This document shows, piece by piece, positions 6,963-15,640 of a DNA stretch of 37,166 bases (position 1 is the stretch's first letter; every line of letters starts with the position of its first letter). Both the position numbers and the translations under genes were made by a program. The notes beneath the pieces were generated by a model. That model was not told the origin of the DNA. It searched no databases and was given only the letters and a program-made list of their open reading frames with translations. This DNA comes from a bacterium (GTDB lineage Bacteria > Hydrothermota > UBA3073 > JACQXS01 > JAGMCI01): assembly GCA_030018315.1 (NCBI GenBank), contig JASEGA010000019.1:1-37166 (forward strand), written 5' to 3'.

Positions 6963-7382
6963 ATGAGACAGAAGGGATTTACAGTTATTGAGACTACACT
7001 TGTATTAATCATTCTTGGTATTATATTAGGCATAAGTATGGCTTCTTACAGGAACTATATTCCGAGAATGAGACTAAATGCAGCAAAAGATGAGGTGTTA
7101 GCAACATTACGACTTGCCCAAACTAAGGCAATAGCTGAGAGGAAGATTTATCAAGTCATATTTGAGAAAGCTACTAATAGTTATAGGATTAATCCGGATG
7201 GTGAGTCTAAGCCTTTGCCACAGGGTATTTCAATCGCTAACTCTTTTGATATTACATATCAATTTAATCCTGACCATACTGCAAAAATGATACCATGTGA
7301 TGTCACCCTTGTCAATCCTCGTAATAAATCTGTTATATTTTATGTCATCCCAGCTACAGGTTATATAAGGGTAAAAGAATGA
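6963..7382 (+). CDS. GspH/FimT-type minor pseudopilin
   Basis: 139 residues: prepilin leader MRQKG, FTVIETTLVLIILGIILGIS membrane helix with Glu5, then RLNAAKDEVLATLRLAQTKAIAER, the helix typical of GspH/FimT, and a beta-rich C-terminal part. A Thr replaces Leu at mature position 6-7, which is tolerated in minor pseudopilins. It begins a string of three minor pseudopilins with overlapping ends (this stop overlaps the next start as ATGA), which presumably form the tip of the pilus or pseudopilus. The promoter at 6927 suggests the string is transcribed separately from pilD. Confidence 0.85.
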   Translation: MRQKGFTVIETTLVLIILGIILGISMASYRNYIPRMRLNAAKDEVLATLRLAQTKAIAERKIYQVIFEKATNSYRINPDGESKPLPQGISIANSFDITYQFNPDHTAKMIPCDVTLVNPRNKSVIFYVIPATGYIRVKE

Positions 7383-7753
7383 ATAAAGGTTTTAGTATCA
7401 TTGAAGCAATAGTGACCTGTGTTATACTTGGAGTTATAGTACTTGCAGTTATTAGACTATTCCCTACATCAGCTGTTGTTAATGCAAGGGCTGATAGGAT
7501 GAGTGAAGCTACAGTAGTTGCTGAAGATAAGATTGAACAGTTTAGGTCTATGGGATTTGATGAACTTAAGAATCTTATAATAACTGGGTACAATACTGGA
7601 ACTGACACAATTGGCTATATAACAAGGAGTTGGGCACTCACAGACTCAATTGAAAATGTAGTTCGTGTTGATGTTACTTGCTCATGGCGAGTCCCGGGTA
7701 GCACGGGGTATTCAAGTACTCGTGTCATAACACAAATCTCAAAACATGACTAA
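7379..7753 (+). CDS. PilV/GspI-type minor pseudopilin
   Basis: 124 residues: leader MNKG, FSIIEAIVTCVILGVIVLAVIRLF helix with Glu5, then a variable part with MSEATVVAEDKIEQFRSMGF, typical of the GspI/PilV group (a conserved A-E-x-K-I-E-x-x-R-S-x-G pattern). The C-terminal half is beta-rich. The start overlaps the previous stop by four bases and its own end overlaps the next gene by eight, implying coupled translation in fixed ratio. Confidence 0.85.
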   Translation: MNKGFSIIEAIVTCVILGVIVLAVIRLFPTSAVVNARADRMSEATVVAEDKIEQFRSMGFDELKNLIITGYNTGTDTIGYITRSWALTDSIENVVRVDVTCSWRVPGSTGYSSTRVITQISKHD

Positions 7754-8393
7754 TACCTGTCTGCCAACAGGCAAGAAAGGACTAACACTTGTTGAATTAC
7801 TTATCACACTTGTAATCTCAAGTATAATAATAGGAGCTGCTGTTGCGTTACACATACATAATCAAAGGACTTTTGCTAAAGAAGAAGCATTAACTGATGC
7901 CCGAAGCAATACAAGGGGAGGACTTGGGATTTTAATTGATGATTTGAGAATGGCTGGCTGTAATCCGAGGGAGGCAGCTGATTTTACACCCGGAATTAAG
8001 AGTGCATACTCTGATTCTATAAGGATAGCAATTGATATAGATACTAATGGCACAGTGAGCAGGGATGACGAGCGGCGTGGCTATTATCTATCTGGAGATA
8101 ACCTTTACAGGTACATATTACCACTGGCAGGTGGGATAGATACTATAGTTGTTGCAGAAAATATAGATTACCTTGAGTTTAGGTATTTTGATTCTAACGG
8201 AACTGAATTATTAAGACCAGTTGATGTGTCACAGTTAGAAAATATCAAGTCAGTAAAAATTGTAATTGTGGGTAGGACAGCTAAAGAGTTTTCTGACCAC
8301 AAAGACTCAGGTATGTACCCAAATGGACAAATATACGATGATAGATACTATAGGTGTTGGGACTCTACATATGTGAGACTCAGAAATTTATAG
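7746..8393 (+). CDS. PilW/GspJ-type minor pseudopilin
   Basis: 215 residues. The leader is unusual: MTNTCLPTGKKG before LTLVELLITLVISSIIIGAA. Bases 7754-7775 encoding TCLPTGK form a small palindromic repeat (CCTGTCTGCC, AACAGGCAAG) of the type found also in the glycosyltransferase and Lon genes, so the leader was lengthened by repeat insertion while the processing site KKG-LTLVE remains. The rest, with LGILIDDLRMAGCNPR and a beta-rich end (VRLRNL), matches PilW. It is followed after 11 bases by the exported beta-propeller gene, so that protein may be a partner or cargo. Confidence 0.85.
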   Translation: MTNTCLPTGKKGLTLVELLITLVISSIIIGAAVALHIHNQRTFAKEEALTDARSNTRGGLGILIDDLRMAGCNPREAADFTPGIKSAYSDSIRIAIDIDTNGTVSRDDERRGYYLSGDNLYRYILPLAGGIDTIVVAENIDYLEFRYFDSNGTELLRPVDVSQLENIKSVKIVIVGRTAKEFSDHKDSGMYPNGQIYDDRYYRCWDSTYVRLRNL

Positions 8394-8404
8394 ATGAAAG
8401 CAAA

Positions 8405-10132
8405 ATGATTGTATTCCTTTTTATTTTGTCTGCTTTCTGGTCACAAACTGACTGGTCAGGTGGGAGTGGCCAAGGGACTTGGGCTAATACTACAAAATAT
8501 TTTAGTGGCTCAAATATTGATTGTACAAGGCTTCCTGGCAATATTTTGCTTAATGCACCAAACGGCTGGAATGGGACTGGACAACTTAATGCGACCGGCA
8601 TTTGGGCATTTGTTGGGGGCAGCAATTCTAAATTTTGGAGTGCAATGTCTCCTGACATTGCAACACTAATTTATGCGGCCGGCGATAGCGCTGCCCTTAA
8701 AGGGTTTGTATTTAAATCAGCGGATGGTGGAAACAGCTGGATAAATGCTGGAATACCCGCATGTAATTGGGTGCATGACATTATAGAAATAGGACAGGAT
8801 ACAATTTTAGCAGCTACAAGTGCAGGTGTGTTTAGGTCAACAAATGGAGGTGTAAGTTGGAGCCCTACTTCGCTTACTATTGCTACACATTGTCTGCTGC
8901 GTTCAAGATTAGGTGTCCTATATGCAGGAACAGAAGGAGGTGCCGTTTATAAGTCACTTGATGATGGAATAAATTGGTCAAATACAGGAACCTTGACTAA
9001 TGCTACTTCTATATGGACACTGATTGAGGCAAGTGGTGATACCTTATATGCTGGAGGAACAAAGAACCCAACAGGACCAGTAGATGAGCTTGTATGTGTA
9101 TTTAAGTCAGCTAACGGGGGGATAAGCTGGGGTGATGTTAGCTTTAACACCAAAGATAAGCGTGTGTATTCAATGATACAAGCACAAAATTTAACAATTT
9201 ATGCAGGAACAGGACCGGACTCAGGTGAAGTATGGAAAACACAAAATGGTGGTGCGACCTGGACACGTACACAACACTTACCTTATGCGGAAGCTGTCTA
9301 CTCTTTATTACAGAGCGACAAGGGAACAATCTATGCAGGAACAGGAACGTTAGCAGGTTATCTGTATAAATCAACAGATGGGCAAAACTGGACGTACGAA
9401 ACGATAAACACAACTGTTAGTTGCATATACTCTTTGTTACAAACAAATAATGGATTCTTATATGCTGGCACAATCAAGGGGGTAGGCAGTACCACAGCTG
9501 TCTGGAAGGCTGGCTATTTCTCTACAGGACAGCTTAAGTCGTCAAGCTACTTAGCGAGTACTACAAATCAGGTTGATTATGATACAGTAACTTGGGATGC
9601 AGATTTACACGGTGGAAGTATTCAAGTATGGATTAGGACTAATACCGGCCCTGATATGTATGGAGTAGACTCTTTTCGTGTAATGACAAGTGGTGATACG
9701 ATACCGACTCAATTCAACAATAAGGGATATATACAGTACCAGGTCAAATTAGCTACACCAAACAATGACTCTACACCTGTATTTAAGTATATAAAGATAA
9801 GTTATACCTGTCCTAGCAGGATAGAACTGACCTGTGAGTCACAAAATGACTATGTGTTATTTGATGGTTTACCTAATCCGTTTAATCCAGACAGAGTTGG
9901 GACACGAATCAGTTACAAACTACCTGCTAAAAGTAGTGTATCACTTAAAATATACGATTTCACAGGTAGACTTATAAGAACACTCGTAAATCAAAGTCAA
10001 CCACCCGGTTATTATACAGTTGAATGGGATGGGAGGCAAGACAACAGAATGAGAGTAGCGTCTGGAGTATATTTCTATAGACTTGCTACCCCATCCTTCT
10101 CGGAGGCTAAAAAAATAATCCTTATCCGGTAA
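8405..10132 (+). CDS. Exported BNR/sialidase-type beta-propeller protein with C-terminal sorting domain
   Basis: 575 residues. Start ATG at 8405 with GAAAG upstream gives signal sequence MIVFLFILSAFWSQ; an earlier in-frame Met at 8354 is inside the previous gene. At least six BNR-like repeats of the form (V/L)(F/Y/W)KS-x-(D/N)GG-x-SW occur between about residues 90 and 345 (for example VFKSADGGNSWINAG, VFRSTNGGVSWSPTS), forming a propeller. The C-terminal 80 residues are a FlgD-Ig-like sorting domain: FDGLPNPFNP, VSLKIYDFTGRLIRTLV, ASGVYFYRL. A family B palindrome is inserted in frame at residues about 78-88 (FWSAMSPDIATL), inside the first blade. It follows the pseudopilins with an 11-base gap, so may be surface-displayed via them or by a type IX-like route. 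No enzymatic residues are recognised. Confidence 0.85.
   Translation: MIVFLFILSAFWSQTDWSGGSGQGTWANTTKYFSGSNIDCTRLPGNILLNAPNGWNGTGQLNATGIWAFVGGSNSKFWSAMSPDIATLIYAAGDSAALKGFVFKSADGGNSWINAGIPACNWVHDIIEIGQDTILAATSAGVFRSTNGGVSWSPTSLTIATHCLLRSRLGVLYAGTEGGAVYKSLDDGINWSNTGTLTNATSIWTLIEASGDTLYAGGTKNPTGPVDELVCVFKSANGGISWGDVSFNTKDKRVYSMIQAQNLTIYAGTGPDSGEVWKTQNGGATWTRTQHLPYAEAVYSLLQSDKGTIYAGTGTLAGYLYKSTDGQNWTYETINTTVSCIYSLLQTNNGFLYAGTIKGVGSTTAVWKAGYFSTGQLKSSSYLASTTNQVDYDTVTWDADLHGGSIQVWIRTNTGPDMYGVDSFRVMTSGDTIPTQFNNKGYIQYQVKLATPNNDSTPVFKYIKISYTCPSRIELTCESQNDYVLFDGLPNPFNPDRVGTRISYKLPAKSSVSLKIYDFTGRLIRTLVNQSQPPGYYTVEWDGRQDNRMRVASGVYFYRLATPSFSEAKKIILIR
8637..8667. repeat. Palindromic repeat, family B, in-frame copy in the propeller gene
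   Basis: GGAGTGCAATGTC, TCCT, GACATTGCAACACT: inverse orientation of 4167-4199 with two substitutions over 31 bases. It is translated as part of FWSAMSPDIATL. Confidence 0.85.
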
Positions 10133-10226
10133 GGAATGTAAGCCCCGTCGTTAAACACACAGCCAGTCAAACTTAACAAAAATTAACAGAAGGTTATGAA
10201 AAACTATCACAAAAAACTTTTTTGCG

Positions 10227-10254
10227 TTGACAAAATGAAATTAAAAAGTATAAA
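10227..10254 (+). promoter_or_regulatory. Promoter of the decayed M28 peptidase gene
   Basis: TTGACA (10227-10232), 16-base spacer, TATAAA (10249-10254), then GGGAG at 10263-10267 and ATG at 10275. The control region is intact although the gene is broken. Bases 10133-10226 show nothing else convincing. Confidence 0.6.
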
Positions 10255-10274
10255 TAAGATTAGGGAGTGAAATT

Positions 10275-10641
10275 ATGAATAAACGAGTTATTTTAATCAT
10301 CACTTTTTCAGCTTTATTATTTAATTTGGGTGTAGCTAACTCTTTTGAGAGAAAGCCAAAAAGATATCGGTAGCTACCTAACAAAGGTGGAGATTGAAAA
10401 GCGTAAAGATATTCACAAGCTTTATAATTTAGGGCTTCCAATCTATGAGGATATGCATAGCTACATTATTGCAGATGCTACTCCTAATTTTATTAGATTG
10501 CTTATAAAGGAGAAGTTTAAATTCCAGGTCTTAGATACAAATCCATAAGATAAAGATTATTACCTCGTCTTTCTTGTAGCCGAAAAGAATCTTGTCCCGA
10601 CTCTGTCTGGATTTGGTAAAATTATATTCTTTTATGAGTAA
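10275..10641 (+). pseudogene. Decayed exported M28-type peptidase, N-terminal remnant
   Basis: An ATG with a Shine-Dalgarno site begins a good signal peptide (MNKRVILIITFSALLFNLGV ending ANS), but the frame hits TAG at 10370-10372. A second frame takes over near 10345 and reads KDIGSYLTKVEIEKRKDIHK...LGLPIYEDMHSYIIADAT...FKFQVLDTNP, the N-terminal region common in exported M28 peptidases of this kind. It then has an in-frame TAA (10546-10548) and continues KDYYLVFLVAEKNLVPTLSG to TAA at 10641. So one frameshift and one nonsense codon are visible. The first metal-binding part of the catalytic domain, which should follow, is absent: an internal deletion joins this to the fragment at 10659. Confidence 0.75.
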
Positions 10642-10658
10642 CTATAATTTTAGCTCAT

Positions 10659-11438
10659 ATGATAGGCTACAATGCAGGTAGTAATACTGTTGAAGTACAC
10701 ACTAACAGCGCTTCTGAATGGCTTGCCGATTTCCTTATAGCATGTGTAGATAGCTATGTTACAGATTTAGAAACCTACAAAGTGCTACCCGGGCCTCCGT
10801 ATAGTGACCATGCTTCTTTCTGGGATGAAGGCTACAATGCTCTATGTTCACATGAGTATGATTTCAATCCTGAGTATCACACTACTGGTGATTTAATAAT
10901 TACTTTGAAGAATACCGGGACAGCAAAAGCAAAAGGAGTAAGTGCAACTCTAATCACAGCTGACCCATATGTTACTGTGAATGTAGGGGCTGGAAACTGT
11001 GTAGATATAGAACCTGATTCAACAGCTAATCTCTCCCCTCTAAATGTATGGCGGTTTGGTAGTGATGGCTCTGTAACTGAAGAGGGTTGGTACATTGATG
11101 ATATTTATGTTGGACCTCATACTGGAGTAGAACTAAGCGAATATACTCCTTCAAGTTTTGCTATCTTACAGAATAGACCAAACCCATTTACAAAGTCATC
11201 AGTTATTAGTTACCAGTTGCCAGTTAAATGTCATGTAAGCTTAAAGATTTACGACTGTGCAGATAGATTTATTAGAACTCTTGTTGATGATAATAAGAAA
11301 CCTGGCTATTATTCAGTTAAGTGGGATTGCTATGACTCTTCTGGGAGGAGAGTCCCTTCCGGAGTGTACTTCTACAGATTTGAAAGCAATAGATTTAATA
11401 AAACTATGAAGCTATTACTTTGTAGGAGGAACCTTTAA
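10659..11438 (+). pseudogene. Decayed M28-type peptidase, C-terminal remnant with sorting domain
   Basis: The open frame begins MIGYNAGSNTVEVHTN, which in intact M28 enzymes is the (D)MIGY segment after the second metal ligand; here the codon before Met is His instead of Asp. Next come YSDHASFWDEGYNALCSHEY and FNPEYHTTGD, the metal-binding DHxxFW and substrate-side H of the family, then a fragment of an adhesion-like domain (EEGWYIDDIYVG). The C-terminus is a complete sorting domain: ILQNRPNPFTKSSVISYQLP, SLKIYDCADRFIRTLV, PSGVYFYRFES. The catalytic core is incomplete, so no peptidase activity is expected. The 780-base frame could still be translated, but it lacks its own signal peptide. It belongs to the same ancestral gene as 10275-10641. 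Confidence 0.75.
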
Positions 11439-11442
11439 GGAT

Positions 11443-11525
11443 GTCATTCTGAACGAAGTGAAGAATCTCATTTTCTTTTGCAAGGCTACCCATTCCGACA
11501 TGGAACGGGTCGGGAAAGCCTTGCC
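11443..11525. repeat. Family C repeat followed by an 8-bp stem hairpin
   Basis: GTCATTCTGAACGAAGTGAA then GAATCT (11443-11468) matches the family C ends. Next, GCAAGGCT (11480-11487) pairs with AGCCTTGC (11517-11524) around an inner CCATTCC/GGAACGG stem. Located between the convergent M28 remnant and the adenosine-kinase-like gene. Confidence 0.7.
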
Positions 11526-11535
11526 CTATACGTCT

Positions 11536-12018
11536 TTATAGTTTATATCCAATATCTCTAAGGAATTTCTTTCTCTCTTTTATTTCTTTTTCACTTTCTA
11601 TTCCAGTAGTAGATAAGCCATCAACAATACCAAGTATAGCCCTACCTTTTTCTGTCTCTCCTATAATGACTTGAGTTGTATTTGCAGTAGCACAAAATAT
11701 ACTACAAACTTCCGGTACTGCCTTTATTCTTGGCAATAAATTCATTGGGAAAGCATTACGGATAAAAATAATAAATGAATGCCCAGCCCCAATATTTAGG
11801 GCGTTATTTTTTGCAAGTGTGATGAGTTCATCATCATTACCAGACCATCTTACAAGTCTAGGACCCGAGGATTCACAAAATCCTATCCCAAACTTGATAC
11901 CAGGAACGCTTGATATTAGGGCTTCATGTAAGTCTTCGACAGTCTTTATAAAATGAGACTGCCCAAGTATGAAGTTTACATCGCTTGGCTTGTCAATTTC
12001 GACAATTTTAATTTCCAT
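11536..12018 (-). CDS. Adenosine-specific kinase family protein (DUF355)
   Basis: 160 residues with the full family pattern: VNFILGQSHFIKTVEDLHEA, GIKFGIGFCESSGPRLVRWSGND, LNIGAGHSFIIFIRNAFP, and VCSIFCATANTTQVIIGETE...RAILGIVDG. The family, common in archaea and thermophiles, is named from structural and binding work suggesting adenosine phosphorylation; the in vivo role is not well settled. Length is normal and no insertion is seen. AGGAGGG precedes the ATG. It is a single-gene unit divergent from upp, another nucleotide-salvage gene, which fits a salvage role. Confidence 0.88.
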   Translation of the reverse strand: MEIKIVEIDKPSDVNFILGQSHFIKTVEDLHEALISSVPGIKFGIGFCESSGPRLVRWSGNDDELITLAKNNALNIGAGHSFIIFIRNAFPMNLLPRIKAVPEVCSIFCATANTTQVIIGETEKGRAILGIVDGLSTTGIESEKEIKERKKFLRDIGYKL

Positions 12019-12132
12019 ATTCCCTCCTACATGTTTAAATAAAGTGGTTTAATTTTATACTGTTTCACTGAAGAAGTCAACTCAAAATTGAGAAACAAAT
12101 ACATTTTAGGCATTTGATTTTCTATATAAAAC

Positions 12133-12160
12133 TTGACTTCTTATAATCATTTTGTATAAT
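12133..12160 (+). promoter_or_regulatory. Promoter for upp-ileS operon, predicted leaderless
   Basis: TTGACT (12133-12138), 16-base spacer, perfect TATAAT (12155-12160). The upp ATG is at 12170, only nine bases after the -10 box, so the predicted transcript starts about at the start codon. No Shine-Dalgarno sequence fits in between (TTTTTAATCT). Confidence 0.7.
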
Positions 12161-12169
12161 TTTTAATCT

Positions 12170-12754
12170 ATGATTAAAGTAATTAGACATCCAGTTGCTG
12201 AGTTAGAGCTCTCAATAATAAGGGAGAGAAGTATACCATCAGCTACATTTAGGGCAGGTATTGATAAGATAACAGAAATCCTAATGCTTGAGCTTATAAA
12301 AGGAGCCCGCATATATAATTATGTGCTGGATACTGTCCTTGTCCCTATTTTACGGGCAGGAATTTTCATGCTTCCGGGTGCTATCAAATTTTTACCAGCA
12401 TCAAAAATAGGGCTTATAGGATTAAAAAGGGAGGTATCACCTCAAGATGATAAGACACTTGTGCCTCATACTTATTATGTAAATTTACCCCAAAAATTAA
12501 GCACCGTCGTAATCCTTGACCCAATGCTTGCTACAGGTGGGACAATGGTAAAGGCGTGCGAAATATTAAAGGGCTATGGTGCAAATTCTATTTACGCGCT
12601 TACTATCGTTTGTGCGCCTCAAGGGGTAAAGCTTGTTGAGAAAATGGTGCCAGAACTTGAGCTTCTGACTGTATCAGTAGATAAAGGGCTTGATAAGAAC
12701 GGTTATATTGTTCCCGGTATAGGAGATGTAGGGGATAGGCTGTTTGGGCGGTAA
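12170..12754 (+). CDS. upp: Uracil phosphoribosyltransferase
   Basis: Salvages uracil with PRPP to UMP. 194 residues, slightly shorter than the usual 208. Seen: the N-terminal IRHPVAELELSIIRER...STFRA-type region, VLVPILRAGIFMLPGA, LPQKLSTVVILDPMLATGGT (the PRPP-binding loop with two acidic-type positions), and GYIVPGIGDVGDRLFG at the uracil site. The start has no ribosome site and lies on the predicted transcription start. First gene of a run of five on the + strand (upp, ileS, dksA-like, lspA, ppiD) with gaps under 40 bases. Confidence 0.95.
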   Translation: MIKVIRHPVAELELSIIRERSIPSATFRAGIDKITEILMLELIKGARIYNYVLDTVLVPILRAGIFMLPGAIKFLPASKIGLIGLKREVSPQDDKTLVPHTYYVNLPQKLSTVVILDPMLATGGTMVKACEILKGYGANSIYALTIVCAPQGVKLVEKMVPELELLTVSVDKGLDKNGYIVPGIGDVGDRLFGR

Positions 12755-12755
12755 G

Positions 12756-12787
12756 AAATGACGAAATCCGAATGACGAATGACGAAA
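12756..12787. repeat. Word-type repeat, family I, between upp and ileS
   Basis: AAATGACGAAATCCGAATGA followed by CGAATGACGAAA; matches 6113-6145 with one difference. It supplies an in-frame ATG (12779) four codons before the likely native ileS start. Confidence 0.75.
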
Positions 12788-12790
12788 AAC

Positions 12791-15640
12791 ATGGGGTATA
12801 AAGATACTGTTCATTTACCACGTACTGATTTTTCTATGCGTGCCAATTTGCCTAAAAAAGAAATAGATATCTTGGGCTTTTGGGATGAGCTTGATATCTA
12901 CAAAGAGGTACGTAAATCACGTTCCGGTAAAGAGAAGTTCGTCTTACATGATGGCCCACCTTACACGAATGGTCATATCCACCTCGGGCAGGCATTGAAC
13001 AAGATTTTGAAAGATACTATTGTGAAATATAAAGCAATGATGGGTTTTGATACCCCTTGTATACTTGGTTGGGATTGTCATGGTATGCCTATTGAGCATG
13101 AAGTTATAAAGACAGAAGCGAGAAGTGAGAATCGAGAAGCGAAAGACCAGAAGACAGAAGATATAAGGCGTATAGAAATAATCAAAAAATGTCGCCTCTA
13201 TGCAGAAAAGTTTGTACATATCCAGATGGCCGAATTCAAGCGGCTTGGTGTTTTTGGTGATTGGGCTAACCCATACTTAACAATGGATAAGAGCTACGAG
13301 GCAAAGATTATTGAAAACTTTGGTGCTATGTTAGATAAAGGTTATGTTTATAGGGGACTACGTCCAATTTACTGGTGTTTTCACTGTAAGACAGCTCTGT
13401 CAGAACATGAGGTTGAATATGCGGAGTGTAAATCGCCATCAGTATATGTTAAATTTACTGTCAAAGATACTATTGCCGATATCCCATATCAAACAAATTT
13501 TATCATCTGGACAACAACACCATGGACTATACCTGCAAATGTAGGTATAGCAGTAAATCCAAATTATGAGTATAGCTTTGTCCTTATGAATAATGAAGTA
13601 TATGTGGTTGCTAAAGAGTTAGTTGAAAGTATAATGTCAGTAATTGGATTCTTCGAAGGATCCCGTGGAAAAGGTTATAAAATAATAAAAACTGTAAAAG
13701 GCGTAGAGCTTGAAAACTTACATTGTCAACACCCATTAGGAGGTAGGGGTTTGATTAATCAAACCTCTACAGTAGTATTAGCTGATTGGGTAGGTCTTGA
13801 ACAAGGGACTGGTTGTGTCCACATAGCACCGGGACATGGGTATGAAGATTATCAAGTTGGTCTTAAATACAAATTACCTATAATTTCACCTGTTGACGAG
13901 TCAGGTAAGTTCACTGAAGAGGCAGGCGAATTTGCGGGTAAGCAAGTTTTTGATGCTGACCCATATATTTGCAATGTTTTAAGGGATAATGGATTTCTAC
14001 TTTACGAGGGTAAAATTTTACACTCCTACCCCCATTGTTGGAGGTGTCGTAAGCCGTTGATATTTAGGGCTGCATACCAGTGGTTTTTGGCCATTGACCA
14101 CAACAATTTAAGAAATGAATGCCTTGCAGAAATAGAAAATATAAACTGGATTCCTTATTGGAGTAAAGATAGGATTAAAAATATGGTTGAGGAGCGTCCC
14201 GATTGGTGCCTTTCAAGGCAAAGATATTGGGGTGTTCCTATTCCTGCAATTTACTGTAAGAATTGCGACTCCCCTATTTTAGAAAAGGGTATTATTAAGA
14301 GGGCACAAACAATTATCAAAAATGGTGGTGGAGAAGCATGGTTTACTTGTGATATTTCCGACTTAGTCGGCTCCGCTTCTGGCGGAAAAGAATTGACCTG
14401 CCAGCAATGTGGTAAAAAAGAGTTTAGAAAGGGAACAGATATTTTAGATGTATGGTTTGATTCTTCTTGTTCTTACAGTGCTGTTTTGAAGAAGAGCGAT
14501 GACTTAAAGTATCCAGCAGACTTGTATCTTGAGGGTGCAGAACAAGCGAGGGGCTGGTTCCAATTATCTCTTATTGAGAGCCTGATTACTGATAAGAAGG
14601 CGCCTTATAAATCAGTAGTTTCGCATGGTCTTATACTTGATAGTTCGATGAGGAAGATGTCAAAATCGCTCGGTAATGTAATTTCGACAGATAAAATATT
14701 GAAAAAGTATGGTGCTGATATATTAAGATTACAGTTTTTGTCAGTTGATTACACTCAAGATTTCCCATTTAGTGAGGAGTTGTTTCTACCAGTGATAGAT
14801 TCGTATCGTAAAATAAGGAACACTTTTAGATTCTTGCTTGGTAATCTTTATGATTTTAATCCAGAAAATAAAGTATCATATAATAAACTTTTAGAAATTG
14901 ACCAGCTAATTTTACATAGACTCCAAAAACTCATAGAGAGAGTGACTGCTGCTTATGAAGAGTTTACATTTTATAAAGTGTGCTCTCTATTTCATAACTT
15001 CTGTGTAGTTGACCTATCCAAATTTTATCTTGACATCTTAAAAGATAGACTTTATACTTATGGGCTATCATCTATAGAAAGGAGGGCGGCGCAGACAGTT
15101 CTGTATGAAATATTGGATACATTGGTCAGACTTATAGCTCCTATCTTACCATTTACTGCAGAAGAGGTATGGCAATCAAAAATCAAAAATAGAAAGGAAT
15201 GTGAGAAGTCAGTTCATCTATCACTTATGCCTAAGCCAAATGAAGCTTTGCTTAATAATGAGTTATCACTTAAATGGGATGAGCTTAACTCAGTAAGAGA
15301 TGAAGTTTTACTTGCACTTGAACTTGCACGAAAAGACAAATTTATCGGGAATTCGCTTGAAGCAAGTGTAGTTATATGGACACAGGATAAAAGGCTTAGA
15401 GAGCTACTTAAGAAGGAACTACACCAACTACCTAGTATATTTATTGTATCACAGGTGAGTATTTCACAGGTGAAAGGTATGCTTAAAGGCAAGAAAGTAG
15501 ATGTAAAGATACAAAGGGCGGCTGGTAAGAAGTGTGAGCGGTGTTGGATTTTTTCTCAAGAAATAGGTAAAAACATGGATTACCCAACCCTCTGTCCTAA
15601 GTGTATAGGAGTAATAAAAAGGGGTGACTATGGAGGCTAA
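12791..15640 (+). CDS. ileS: Isoleucyl-tRNA synthetase
   Basis: Charges tRNA-Ile. About 949 residues of the bacterial type. Order: class I HIGH region PPYTNGHIHLGQAL (about residue 57), the CP1 editing domain with WTTTPWTIPANVGIAVNP and EQGTGCVHIAPGHGYEDY, DILDVWFDSS, the KMSKS loop (MRKMSKSLG, about 622), anticodon-binding domain, and C-terminal zinc module CERCWIF...CPKC. I start at MGYKDT from family similarity; an alternative ATG at 12779 is repeat-derived. Three probable insertions are tolerated: a word repeat at 13112-13158 (ARSENREAKDQKTED), the family A palindrome at 13743-13770 (GRGLINQTST) inside the editing domain, and paired hairpins at 14357-14385 (SDLVGSASGG). It overlaps the dksA-like gene by 11 bases. 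Confidence 0.97.
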   Translation: MGYKDTVHLPRTDFSMRANLPKKEIDILGFWDELDIYKEVRKSRSGKEKFVLHDGPPYTNGHIHLGQALNKILKDTIVKYKAMMGFDTPCILGWDCHGMPIEHEVIKTEARSENREAKDQKTEDIRRIEIIKKCRLYAEKFVHIQMAEFKRLGVFGDWANPYLTMDKSYEAKIIENFGAMLDKGYVYRGLRPIYWCFHCKTALSEHEVEYAECKSPSVYVKFTVKDTIADIPYQTNFIIWTTTPWTIPANVGIAVNPNYEYSFVLMNNEVYVVAKELVESIMSVIGFFEGSRGKGYKIIKTVKGVELENLHCQHPLGGRGLINQTSTVVLADWVGLEQGTGCVHIAPGHGYEDYQVGLKYKLPIISPVDESGKFTEEAGEFAGKQVFDADPYICNVLRDNGFLLYEGKILHSYPHCWRCRKPLIFRAAYQWFLAIDHNNLRNECLAEIENINWIPYWSKDRIKNMVEERPDWCLSRQRYWGVPIPAIYCKNCDSPILEKGIIKRAQTIIKNGGGEAWFTCDISDLVGSASGGKELTCQQCGKKEFRKGTDILDVWFDSSCSYSAVLKKSDDLKYPADLYLEGAEQARGWFQLSLIESLITDKKAPYKSVVSHGLILDSSMRKMSKSLGNVISTDKILKKYGADILRLQFLSVDYTQDFPFSEELFLPVIDSYRKIRNTFRFLLGNLYDFNPENKVSYNKLLEIDQLILHRLQKLIERVTAAYEEFTFYKVCSLFHNFCVVDLSKFYLDILKDRLYTYGLSSIERRAAQTVLYEILDTLVRLIAPILPFTAEEVWQSKIKNRKECEKSVHLSLMPKPNEALLNNELSLKWDELNSVRDEVLLALELARKDKFIGNSLEASVVIWTQDKRLRELLKKELHQLPSIFIVSQVSISQVKGMLKGKKVDVKIQRAAGKKCERCWIFSQEIGKNMDYPTLCPKCIGVIKRGDYGG
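13743..13770. repeat. Palindromic repeat, family A, copy 2, in frame in ileS
   Basis: GTAGGGGTTTGATT then AATCAAACCTCTAC; one mismatch (CCTC for CCCC). Encodes GRGLINQTST at IleRS residues about 318-327 in the editing domain, just before VVLADWVGLEQGTG. Confidence 0.95.

Noticed and set aside
9144-9413. An 89-codon minus-strand frame inside the propeller gene
   Set aside because: Antisense shadow of the BNR repeats; Cys/His-rich, no ribosome site.
13743-13770. Family A palindrome as an intein or intron boundary
   Set aside because: Length is only 28 bases, there is no splicing motif, and the peptide is simply translated in frame.
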